NCBI GenBank assembly: GCA_963848955.1
Contig: CAWKFQ010000019.1
Span: 43,810-107,809 of the forward strand
Reading direction: 5' to 3'
DNA from: DASUPK01 sp963848955
Lineage (GTDB): Bacteria > Actinomycetota > Thermoleophilia > Solirubrobacterales > 70-9
DNA length: 64,000 nt
Part shown: positions 27,152 through 34,515 of the stretch, in pieces
Layout: each line of letters starts with the position of its first letter
Numbering within the stretch: position 1 is the stretch's first letter
Notes under the pieces: generated by a model
What the model was told of the DNA's origin: nothing
What the model saw: only the letters and a program-made list of their open reading frames with translations
Databases searched by the model: none
Made by a program: the position numbers and the translations under genes

Positions 27152-28011
27152 CTCACCAGCCGTATCTCCAGCGGCGGCGAGAGCAGCACCCCTGACCCAT
27201 CCGCGAGGGCGAGGATCCGCGCGACGTAGGCGCGCGTCTCCGCATAAGGGATGCAGTTGCAGGCGGCCACGGCGCCGGAGCCCGCGTTGTAGGCGGCGAG
27301 CGCCAGCGGGACGGAGTGGAAAAGGCTCAGCAGATCCGACATCAGATGGGCCTGGGCGTCGATGGACGCGACCGGGTCGAGCGGATCGCGCAGGCCGTAG
27401 GAGCGAGCCGTGGCCGGCATGAACTGGGCGATGCCGAGAGCGCCGGCCGGGGACACCGCCCTGGGGTTGAAGCCGGACTCGGCCATCAGCTGAGCGGCGA
27501 GCAAGCCGGGCGAGACGTTCCAGCGCCCGGCCGAGCGCAGAATCGCTTCCCGGTACAGCGGGGGCACGAATGCGGGCAAGCCGGAGCTCCGTCCGAGGCC
27601 CTCCTCCTCCCCGAGCCCCCCATTGTTTCCGAGCAGATTGCCGGCCTCCGAGCACGGCGGCGGACCTCGAACGAAGCCGAAGTGCCAGGGCTCCCACGGG
27701 TACCGCCGCAGGAAGCCGAAGCTCCCGGCGTGCGCGAGCAGCCAGCCGTACGCCGACGACGGGCCGAGATCGAGCTCGGTCGCGCAGCGGTGCAGCGAGC
27801 GGCCGGGCGGCGCGACCCAGCGCGGGTCAGGATGGCGGGCGAAGAGCTCCGCCTGCTCGGCGTCCGAGCGGAAGCCCGAGACCACCACCAGGTCGAGCCC
27901 CGTTCGCCTCGCCGCGGCGCTCATCCGGTCGTAGGCGGCGGCGACGTCCGGCCTCATACCCTCGCCGTCGCGATAGACGAGCGGGCCCGAGTACCCGCCG
28001 CCCTCGGCCAT
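27148..28011 (-). CDS. Fused VanY-type carboxypeptidase and lytic transglycosylase
   Basis: A 287-residue two-domain cell-wall enzyme. Residues about 1-115 are a VanY/D-Ala-D-Ala carboxypeptidase-like domain (VVSGFRSDAEQAELF, SLHRCATELDLG, EPWHFGF, covering the usual zinc ligands). Residues about 145-280 are an SLT lytic transglycosylase (catalytic Glu in MAESGFNPRAVSPAGALG, then IAQFMPATARSYGL and LALAAYNAGSGAV). It has no signal peptide of its own as called. The ATG lies inside the tail of the upstream TadG-like frame, so the start may be affected by an upstream indel. Confidence 0.82.
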   Translation of the reverse strand: MAEGGGYSGPLVYRDGEGMRPDVAAAYDRMSAAARRTGLDLVVVSGFRSDAEQAELFARHPDPRWVAPPGRSLHRCATELDLGPSSAYGWLLAHAGSFGFLRRYPWEPWHFGFVRGPPPCSEAGNLLGNNGGLGEEEGLGRSSGLPAFVPPLYREAILRSAGRWNVSPGLLAAQLMAESGFNPRAVSPAGALGIAQFMPATARSYGLRDPLDPVASIDAQAHLMSDLLSLFHSVPLALAAYNAGSGAVAACNCIPYAETRAYVARILALADGSGVLLSPPLEIRLVS

Positions 28012-28525
28012 CGACGGGCATCCCGGTCCAGGAGCTCACCGGTGCGGAGGCCTCGGCGACGGCGCTCGCGACCACGCGGATCGGAGCGCGGTCCCCGAGG
28101 CGCTCGCCGCCGGGCAGCCGCTCCGGGTCGATCACCCCGACGACGGTGGCGCGGGCCCGAAGCGGCGGGTTGGCGGCAGCGTCGGGAAAGGCGATCCGCA
28201 CGCGGTCGGGATCGACGCGGTTTTGCCTCGCGGCATCGACCGCAGCGAGGCGAGCGCGGGAGAGGTACTCGCCGCGGGAGAGGTGTCGCGGGTTCGGGGC
28301 GCCGTCGGGAAGCCGGGCGGGCGCCAGCAGCCGCGGCACGTCATCGCGCATGCTGCGGACCGCGGAGAGCGCGGCCAGGTCCGCGGCCCGCTGCACCCGC
28401 CCGCGGCCGGTCGCCGCGCCTCCGATCGCCGCCAGCACCACCGCCGCGAGGATCAGGATCAGTCCGGCCCCGAGCAGTGCCGGCAGGGCCTGCCCGCGCC
28501 GAGCCCGCTGACGGCCCGATGGCTC
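27827..28525 (-). CDS. TadG-like pilus-locus membrane protein, ends uncertain
   Basis: The frame contains ARRGQALPALLGAGLI, a hydrophobic helix and then GRVQRAADLAALSAVRSM, the pattern of small TadE/TadG-like (Flp pilus-associated) proteins. The following region to about 28020 is plausible coding sequence. Neither end is clear: no start codon precedes the helix in this frame, although a GTG overlapping the upstream stop exists one frame away at 28527. At the 3' side the frame runs into the VanY-SLT gene. One indel near 28500 and another near 28020 would explain both. Confidence 0.5.
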   Translation of the reverse strand, partial: EPSGRQRARRGQALPALLGAGLILILAAVVLAAIGGAATGRGRVQRAADLAALSAVRSMRDDVPRLLAPARLPDGAPNPRHLSRGEYLSRARLAAVDAARQNRVDPDRVRIAFPDAAANPPLRARATVVGVIDPERLPGGERLGDRAPIRVVASAVAEASAPVSSWTGMPVDGRGRRVLGPARLSRRRGYEAGRRRRLRPDERRGEANGARPGGGLGLPLGRRAGGALRPPS

Positions 28526-29108
28526 ACCGCTCGATCGCCCCAGGCCGAGCAGCCGCCTCGCGATTCCTCGGGCGGTATCGGCGAAGCGCGCCGCCGGCCC
28601 GCGCTCCCGCCGATGCCCGGCGGGCCGCGAGAGCTCCGGGCGGTCGCGTGGCGATTCGCACCGGCAGCTCGCGCCGCTCCAGTTGATCCACCGCGAGGGC
28701 TGCGAGCGAGCGCTCCTCCGGCAGAGAGACGAGCAGACAGGCGCCCGCCACCTGCAGCTCGGACTCGAGCGCCGGTACCCAGAGCCGCCCCGGAACGTTG
28801 ACCACGACGATCTCCGCCTCGCCGGCCGCTGCCGCCACGGCCGCCGCGCCGGTCTTCGCGTCCGGCACGGCGAGATGACAGATGTGCCCGCGGGCCGAGC
28901 CCCGCATCCCCTCCTGCCGCAGCGCCTCCTCGATCCGGCGGCTGCCGGGCGCAGCCAGCAGCGTGGGACTGCGGCGCTGCGCCCCCTCGCCGAGCTCCAC
29001 CAGCAGCGTTCCGGCCCCGGTCAGGGCTGCCCCTTCGACGGCCACAGCCGCGGCCAATCCGAGGCTCGCCCGGCGATCGGTGCCGCTGGCCAGGATCACT
29101 GACGTCAC
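28524..29108 (-). CDS. Hypothetical protein of Tad-like locus
   Basis: A 194-residue protein beginning VTSVILASGTDRRASLGLA, with an alternating beta-alpha pattern (GTLLVELGEG, AEIVVVNVPGRLW, CLLVSLPEERSLAALAVDQL) reminiscent of TadZ/MinD-like Rossmann proteins. A clear P-loop is lacking, so I do not assign that function. GTG at 29108 overlaps the stop of the upstream TadE-like gene, showing it belongs to the pilus-like operon. Confidence 0.6.
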   Translation of the reverse strand: MTSVILASGTDRRASLGLAAAVAVEGAALTGAGTLLVELGEGAQRRSPTLLAAPGSRRIEEALRQEGMRGSARGHICHLAVPDAKTGAAAVAAAAGEAEIVVVNVPGRLWVPALESELQVAGACLLVSLPEERSLAALAVDQLERRELPVRIATRPPGALAARRASAGARAGGALRRYRPRNREAAARPGAIER

Positions 29109-29467
29109 GGGCCTTCTCCGCGCGGCGGGCGCGACCAGGCTTCGGAGCTGACGGCGAGCGCCTCCGAGAGCGCGGACAGCGGGGCCGGCGGTCGGACATC
29201 GACCCGCACCCGGCCATCCGTCGCGCTCACCTCCGATCGACCGCGGGCCCACCCCGGCAGGGCGTCGCGGGCGGCCTGCCGCGCGTCCCGTCCGGTCGCA
29301 CCCGCCAGCGCACCAGCCTCCGCGGCCCCGTCCGCGATCGTCAGGGAGTAGCCCACGAGCAGCAGCTGGAGCGCCAGGACGGCGGCGAGGGCGAGCGCCG
29401 GCAACGCCGCGAGCAGCTCGACCGAGGCCTGCCCCGGCGCCGCGGTTCTCTCACCCAGCCGGCGCAT
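29105..29467 (-). CDS. TadE-like pseudopilin protein 2
   Basis: A 120-residue protein with the TadE signature PGQASVELLAALPALALA at the start of a single N-terminal membrane helix, followed by an Ala/Arg-rich extracellular part. TadE-type proteins are minor pseudopilins processed by prepilin peptidase. It overlaps the 3' end of the preceding TadE-like gene by 17 bases and the following gene by four. Confidence 0.72.
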   Translation of the reverse strand: MRRLGERTAAPGQASVELLAALPALALAAVLALQLLLVGYSLTIADGAAEAGALAGATGRDARQAARDALPGWARGRSEVSATDGRVRVDVRPPAPLSALSEALAVSSEAWSRPPRGEGP

Positions 29468-29792
29468 CGAGCGTCGAGGAGGCGGCGACCGACGGCAGCT
29501 CGACGCCCGGCACGAGCGCGGGCACTCGGACCCTGACCCGCACACCGTCATCTGAGCGGATCACCGCGTGGCCTCGAAGGGGCGCGGGAAGAGCATGGCG
29601 GGCAGCGGCCTCCGCATCTCCGCCGACGTGCTCGGCCCGCGCCCCCGCGCGCGCAGCGACACCCGCTGACCACAGCGCCCAGCCGGCGGCCACAGCCTGA
29701 CCGGCAAGGACCAGGCTGACTGCCAGCGCCGGAAGCACCGCCACGAACTCGACAGATGCCTGGCCCGAGCGGTTGATTCCCAGCGGCGGCAT
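29451..29792 (-). CDS. TadE-like pseudopilin protein 1
   Basis: A 113-residue protein starting MPPLGINRSGQASVEFVAVL, an almost ideal TadE processing site (Gly-Gln-Ala-Ser-Val-Glu) followed by one hydrophobic helix and a small extracellular domain. It is the first gene of the minus-strand cluster TadE-TadE-hypothetical-TadG-VanY/SLT. The ATPase and platform genes of a Tad system are not in the window. Confidence 0.75.
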   Translation of the reverse strand: MPPLGINRSGQASVEFVAVLPALAVSLVLAGQAVAAGWALWSAGVAARAGARAEHVGGDAEAAARHALPAPLRGHAVIRSDDGVRVRVRVPALVPGVELPSVAASSTLDAPAG

Positions 29793-29890
29793 GACGCCGA
29801 AGCTAGGCGCGGCCTCATGACGCGATGCGTCAAGGAAGCGACGAGTCAGCGACGAATCGTCGCCGTCAGGCGCTCAATGGGTGTCGGCGC

Positions 29891-30244
29891 TCAGTAGGTG
29901 TTGGCGCTGCGCCAGATCAGGAAGATCCCGCCGACGCAACCCGCCAGCAGGGCGATCCAGAGCAGCACTCCCCCGCTCCAGGAGGAGAACTCGTCGTAGG
30001 CCACGAAGAGGAGGGCGATCCCGCCGACTGCGCCGAACAGGCCCGCCTTCTGTAGATCCGAGAGCGTCGCCAGCGTGAGCTGCTGTTCGCGATAGAGCCG
30101 GTAGACGAACCACGCGATCGTGGCGAGGAAGATCAGCGTCAGCGCCGCCATCACCGTGTCGGCAGCGGCGCCGCCGCCGGGCAGGAAGTCGACGATCGCC
30201 GCGAGGGCCAGGATGATCGCGACGTTGCGGAGCGTCTGGAGCAC
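29891..30244 (-). CDS. Hypothetical integral membrane protein
   Basis: A 117-residue protein with four hydrophobic segments (residues 4-22, 30-48, 68-84, 92-110) and a short charged loop YRLYREQQLTLATLSDLQKA between the second and third. No family is recognised. It is separated from the Tad-like cluster by about 100 bases. An imperfect PHO-box-like repeat lies 80-100 bases upstream of its start. Confidence 0.65.
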   Translation of the reverse strand: MLQTLRNVAIILALAAIVDFLPGGGAAADTVMAALTLIFLATIAWFVYRLYREQQLTLATLSDLQKAGLFGAVGGIALLFVAYDEFSSWSGGVLLWIALLAGCVGGIFLIWRSANTY

Positions 30245-30324
30245 TGCTGCGATTCTAGTTAGAGGCGGGCGGCCGACGTGAAAAGGTCTGCCGAGGAAAA
30301 TTGCGCTTGCAACTGAACCCGCAT

Positions 30325-30341
30325 TGTGAAAGAACTGTCAA
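30325..30341 (-). promoter_or_regulatory. Possible weak PHO-box-like direct repeat
   Basis: On the minus strand TTGACA and TTCACA are spaced exactly 11 bases, in an AT-richer 170-base intergenic region. It would point at the membrane protein gene ending at 29891. The TTGACA may instead be a -35 hexamer. Confidence 0.3.
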
Positions 30342-30381
30342 CCGGTTTTGTAGGAATTTGCGGAAATCCGAGGCAGGCAAA

Positions 30382-30410
30382 TTGAGAATCCGAACCTTCG
30401 TCGTTAGCGT
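30382..30410 (+). promoter_or_regulatory. Candidate sigma-70 promoter of the RSH-like HD gene
   Basis: TTGAGA (30382-30387) and TAGCGT (30405-30410) are separated by 17 bases. The ATG of the HD gene begins eight bases after the -10 hexamer and no Shine-Dalgarno sequence is present, suggesting a leaderless transcript. Confidence 0.4.
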
Positions 30411-30418
30411 TTCATCAG

Positions 30419-31012
30419 ATGACTGAGGTTTCGACGCCCACTTCTGACCCGACCGTCAGCTCCGAGCTGCCAACGGTCGCGCTGCGCTTCGCCCGCCGGG
30501 TCCACCTCGGACAGCACCGCAAGCAGACCCACGAGCAGTTCGTCGAGCACCCGATCGCGGTCGCCGATCTGCTCATGGAGGCCGGGTACGACGGGCCGAT
30601 GATCTCGGCCGCCTACCTCCACGACGTGGTCGAGCACACGGACGTTCAGCTCGACGAGCTCCGCGAGCGCTTCGGGCCCGACGTCGCCGGCATCGTCGAC
30701 TGCCTCAGCGAGGATCCCGACATCGACGGCTACGGCGCGCGCAAGCGCGCGCTCCGCAAGGGGATCCTGGAGTCCGGAGGGGACCCGGTCGTCATCTATG
30801 CGGCGGACCGCGTCGCCAACATGCGCGATTGGCGCAAGGTGCCCCCCGAGGACCGGGAGGCCATCGGCGAGCGCCTCGGCACCACCCTGCCGGAGCGCCT
30901 GCAGCTCTGGAGCGAGGACGTCGAGGAGCTCCACCACGCCGACCCGGAGACACCCTTCCTGGACGAGATGCAGTCAGAGCTCGCGGCGCTGCGCGCAGAG
31001 GCGCGTACCTGA
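30419..31012 (+). CDS. HD-domain (p)ppGpp hydrolase-like protein (SpoT/MESH1 type)
   Basis: A 197-residue single HD domain. It has HPIAVADLLMEAGY, the metal site AAYLHDVVEHT (HDxxEHT as in RelA/SpoT hydrolase domains), GPDVAGIVDCLSED and YAADRVANMRDW. There is no synthetase, TGS or ACT domain, so it would be a small alarmone hydrolase or a related nucleotide pyrophosphohydrolase. It stands alone, with a possible leaderless promoter. The neighbouring minus-strand operon concerns polyphosphate, whose level is linked to (p)ppGpp in other bacteria. Confidence 0.82.
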   Translation: MTEVSTPTSDPTVSSELPTVALRFARRVHLGQHRKQTHEQFVEHPIAVADLLMEAGYDGPMISAAYLHDVVEHTDVQLDELRERFGPDVAGIVDCLSEDPDIDGYGARKRALRKGILESGGDPVVIYAADRVANMRDWRKVPPEDREAIGERLGTTLPERLQLWSEDVEELHHADPETPFLDEMQSELAALRAEART

Positions 31013-31080
31013 CGAAAACCTGAGTCTCGGGCGCGATTCGGCCCTTCTTGCGGCATTTAGCGGAGCCAAACCCGCGCTCT

Positions 31081-31578
31081 TCAATCGGCGCTCGATGCGC
31101 GGGGCGGCAGCTTCTGCCTTCGCCTGATGGGTCCCAGGAACCAGAAGCCGACGAAGGCGGCCGCCATGACGATCGTGCTGAAGACCGCGGTGGTCGTCCC
31201 GAATATGAAGCTGCTGATCAGCGCGATCGCACCGGTCATCGACACTGCGAGCAGCAGGAGCCCGATCAGCGCGAGAGTGTTGGAGAGGGTGACGATGAAC
31301 TCCTTCTGCTGGCGCCGGAACAGGATCCGGTGGCCGGCGGTCGGGGCAACCAGCAACACCGTCGCGAGCCCCACGGTGATCAGGACGCCGAAGTAGAGCC
31401 ACTCCTCGAAATCACTGAGCCGGTCGAAGCGCTGGCTGAAGGGAACCGTGAGCAGGAACGCGAACAGCACCTGGACCCCGGGCAGCGCGACACGCAGCTC
31501 CTGCAGCAGGTCCGAAAGGTTGCGATCCGCTCGCTCCTCCTCGCTCTCCTCCCTGCCGGTGGCGGGATTCTCGGTCAC
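31081..31578 (-). CDS. DUF6328-like integral membrane protein
   Basis: A 165-residue protein with a charged N-terminus (EESEEERADRNLSDLLQELR), then LPGVQVLFAFLLTVPFSQRF and three more membrane helices. The LLQELRVxxPGVQ...PF pattern matches DUF6328 proteins of actinobacteria, whose function is unknown. It lies 13 bases after the DUF47 gene and is the last member of the PHP-GT4/ppk operon. Confidence 0.75.
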   Translation of the reverse strand: MTENPATGREESEEERADRNLSDLLQELRVALPGVQVLFAFLLTVPFSQRFDRLSDFEEWLYFGVLITVGLATVLLVAPTAGHRILFRRQQKEFIVTLSNTLALIGLLLLAVSMTGAIALISSFIFGTTTAVFSTIVMAAAFVGFWFLGPIRRRQKLPPRASSAD

Positions 31579-31591
31579 ACCCCGAGGCCCG

Positions 31592-32212
31592 CTACGCGTG
31601 CTTGACGGCGATCGCCTCGATCGTGTGCGCCGCCGTCTCGGTGGAGTCGATCGCGCGCTCGAGGAGGCCGAAGATGTCCTTCCAGCGGATCACCACCATC
31701 GGGTCGATCCCATTCGAGAACAGCGAGGCGAGCGCTTCGCGCCAGACCCGGTCGCCTTCGTTCTCGAGGCGGTGGATCTCGATCCAGTAGGGCTCCAGGT
31801 CCTTGAAACCGCGGAGGTCGGTGAGCAGGCCTGAGACCTGCTCACAGGACAGGGCGAGGATGCTCGAGAGCTCGTATGCCTGCTCCATCGGCGCCTCGAT
31901 CGCGAACAGGCCCATGAAGTCGGCGGCCTCTTCGGTGTCGTCGATGATGTCGTCGAGCTGGGTGGCGAGAGCGTAGAGATCGGTGCTCTCCACCCCCTTC
32001 GGGGGCTCGACGTTGAGCCGGCGGACGATCTCCTGCGTGATCCGGTCCCCCTCCTGCTCGGCCTTGAGGATGTCGCGCGCCACACCCCTCTCCTCCGGCC
32101 AGGTGTCGAACATGTGCTCGAGCAGCTTGGCGCCGCGCAGGATGTTGGCGCCCGACTCCGCCAGGAGGTCGAAGTAGGCCGCATCCCTGCTTGTCACCGA
32201 GCGGAGGGCCAC
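31592..32212 (-). CDS. DUF47 PhoU-like phosphate-transport accessory protein
   Basis: A helical protein of about 206 residues: AAYFDLLAESGANILRGAKL, ILKAEQEGDRITQEIVRRLN, IDDIIDDTEEAADF-type helices and HRLENEGDRVWREALASLF. It has two PhoU-like EGD repeats (EQEGDR and ENEGDR). DUF47 proteins usually accompany Pit phosphate transporters; no pit gene is seen here and the protein instead follows ppk. GTG at 32212 is preferred (MALRSVTSRDAAYF); GTG at 32197 is possible. Confidence 0.85.
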   Translation of the reverse strand: MALRSVTSRDAAYFDLLAESGANILRGAKLLEHMFDTWPEERGVARDILKAEQEGDRITQEIVRRLNVEPPKGVESTDLYALATQLDDIIDDTEEAADFMGLFAIEAPMEQAYELSSILALSCEQVSGLLTDLRGFKDLEPYWIEIHRLENEGDRVWREALASLFSNGIDPMVVIRWKDIFGLLERAIDSTETAAHTIEAIAVKHA

Positions 32213-32257
32213 CGGTGGCCAAGCTACCAGAGGTCCCCCGGCGCGACTCACCATGAA

Positions 32258-32281
32258 CGGCGGCGACAAAAACCGCCGCCG
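32258..32281 (-). promoter_or_regulatory. Stem-loop between ppk and the DUF47 gene
   Basis: An 8-bp perfect stem (CGGCGGCG/CGCCGCCG) closes an 8-base loop GTTTTTGT on the minus strand, in the 84-base gap after the ppk stop. There is no T-run after it, so it may be an RNA stabiliser or processing site rather than a terminator. Confidence 0.5.
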
Positions 32282-32296
32282 GATGAACGCGGGCGG

Positions 32297-34493
32297 CTAC
32301 CCACTGACGACGGCTGCCTCCTCCGCGCGCTTCGCGTGAAGCTCCAGCAATTCGTTCTGCAGGTTGCGCGGGGGATCGCCGTTCGTCGTGAGGCGCGACC
32401 AGACGCCGTCGCTGCCCAGCTCCCAGGCGTTGGTGTTGTCGGCGAACGCCCGGTCGAGCACGTCGGAGAGCTCAGCCCGATTGCCCTCGTCCTCGACCGG
32501 GGTGAGCAGCTCGACGCGGTTGTAGAGGTTGCGCGGCATCAGGTCGGCGGAGCCGATGAAGATCTTGGTCTCGTTGGGACGCTCGAACGAGAAGATCCGC
32601 GAGTGCTCCAGGAAGCGCCCGACGATCGAGACGACCCGGATGTTCTCCGAGATCCCGGGCACTCCCGGGCGAAGTGCGCAGATGCCTCTGACATTGAGCT
32701 CGACCTTCACCCCCGCCTGCGAGGCGCGGTAGAGCGCCTGGATGCATGACGGGTCGAGCAGTGAGTTCATCTTCATCCGGATCCGGGCCGGGGTCTCGTC
32801 GGACTGCGCCTCGATCGCCCGGTCGATCTCGCCGACGATGCCGTCCTTCAGGTTGAACGGAGCAACCAGCACCTTGCGATACCCGCTCGGGCGGGCGTAG
32901 CCGGTCAGGTAGTTGAACATCTCGGCGATGTCGTCGCCGATCTCCGGATTCGCGGTGAAGAGCCCGAAGTCGGTGTAGATCCGCGCGGTCTTCGGGTTGT
33001 AGTTGCCGGTCCCGATGTGCACGTAGTTGCGGACCCCGTCCCCCTCCCGGCGCGCGACCAGGACGCACTTGACGTGGGTCTTCAGGCCGGGAATGCCGTA
33101 GACGACGTGGACGCCCGCCTCCTCCAGGGCCCTCGCCCAGCGGATGTTCGCGCTCTCGTCGAAGCGCGCCTTGAGCTCCACCAGGCAGACGGCCTGCTTG
33201 CCTCGCTCCGAGGCCTCGATCAGCGCCGGGACCAGAGGCGAGTCGGCGCTGGTCCGGTAGACGGTCTGCTTGATCGCCAGAACGTTCGGGTCATCGACCG
33301 CCTTGCGGACGAAGCGCTCGACCGAGCTGGTGAAGGAGTCGTACGGGTGGTGGACGAGGATGTCGCTCTGGCGCGTCGCGGAGAAGACGTCGACCTCGCG
33401 GTGGGTCCGGCTGCCCTGCTGAAACTGCGGAGGGGTGACCCCCTGCCAGGGCGGATAGCGGAGCTCGCGGAAGCCCTGAATGGAGTAGATGTCGGTGAGG
33501 TCGTCCAGGCCGATCAGCCCTGGCGTCTCGAAGACCTGCCGGGCGTCGATGTTCATCGCCTCGACCAGCTGGTCGAGGAGCCTCGGCTCCATGTCCGGCG
33601 AGATCTCGAGCCGCACGACCTCCCCGAATCGCCTGCGGCGGACCTCCTCCTCGACCGCCAGCAGCAGATCGTCGGCCTCGTCCGAGACGTCGTAGTCCGT
33701 GTCCCTGGTCACCCGGAAGAGCGAGTGATGGACGATCTCCATGCCCGGGAAGAGATCGTCGAGGTTGTTGGCGATCACCTCCTCGAGGGGCACGAAGGTC
33801 AGCCCGCCGTCGCCGATGGGCAGGAAGCGCCGCAGCAGCTCCTTCGGCACCTTGACGCGCGCCGCGACCTCCTCCCCCTTCTCGGGATTCCGTCAGCAGG
33901 ACCCCCAGGCTGAGCGACATGTTCGAGATGTAGGGGAACGGCCGGCCCCGGCCGATCACGAGCGGGGTGAGGGCCGGAAACACCTGGCTGGTGAAGAGAT
34001 GCTCGAGCTCCTCCCGTTCCGACTTGTTCGCGCTGGAGAGCGACATGATCCGGATCCCATGCTCGGCGAGCGCCGGCTGGATCTCGTCCTCGAAGCAGCG
34101 GGTGAGACGCTCGCGCAGTTCGATGGTCCGCTGCCGGATCAGCGAGAGGACGTCGGCGGGCGCCATCGCATCCGCGCCGCGAGCGTCGATCTTGCCCTCC
34201 ACCTTCTCGTGCAGCCCGGCGACGCGGACCATGAAGAACTCGTCGAGGTTGTCCTCGTAGATCGCGCTGAAGTTGACCCGCTCGAGCAGCGGGACCCGGG
34301 GGTCCTCGGCCAGCTGCAGAACCCGGTCGTTGAAGTCGAGCCAGGAGAGCTCGCGGTTGAAATAGAGGGAGGGATCGGAGAGATCCGGCTCCGAGCCGCT
34401 CGCCCGAACCGCCTCGGGCACGAGCGTCGCTCCTCCGGCTCCGTCAGCAGCCGGCCCGCTCGATTCCGTCGTCTGGGCTAGCTCGTCGGTCAC
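32297..34493 (-). CDS. ppk: Polyphosphate kinase 1, frame broken
   Basis: About 732 residues. It has an N-terminal domain (YFNRELSWLDFNDRVLQLA, DEFFMVRVAGL), a head domain (FPYISNMSLSLGVLL) and the two PLD-like catalytic domains with the autophosphorylated His in GLKTHVKCVLVARR, then YVHIGTGNYNPKTARIYTD, and LNVRGICALRPGVPGISEN. One extra G near 33893 separates residues 1-200 from the rest. It lies 22 bases after the PHP-GT4 gene, so it is in the same operon. It polymerises the gamma-phosphate of ATP into polyphosphate. Confidence 0.95.
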
Positions 34494-34515
34494 GCCCTCA
34501 TCTTAGGGGTGGTGC

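Noticed and set aside
30325..30341. Treating the 30.3 kb repeat as a firm PHO box
   Set aside because: Only two weak units are present, one of which equals a consensus -35 hexamer, and the downstream gene has no phosphate link; it is kept only as a low-confidence site.
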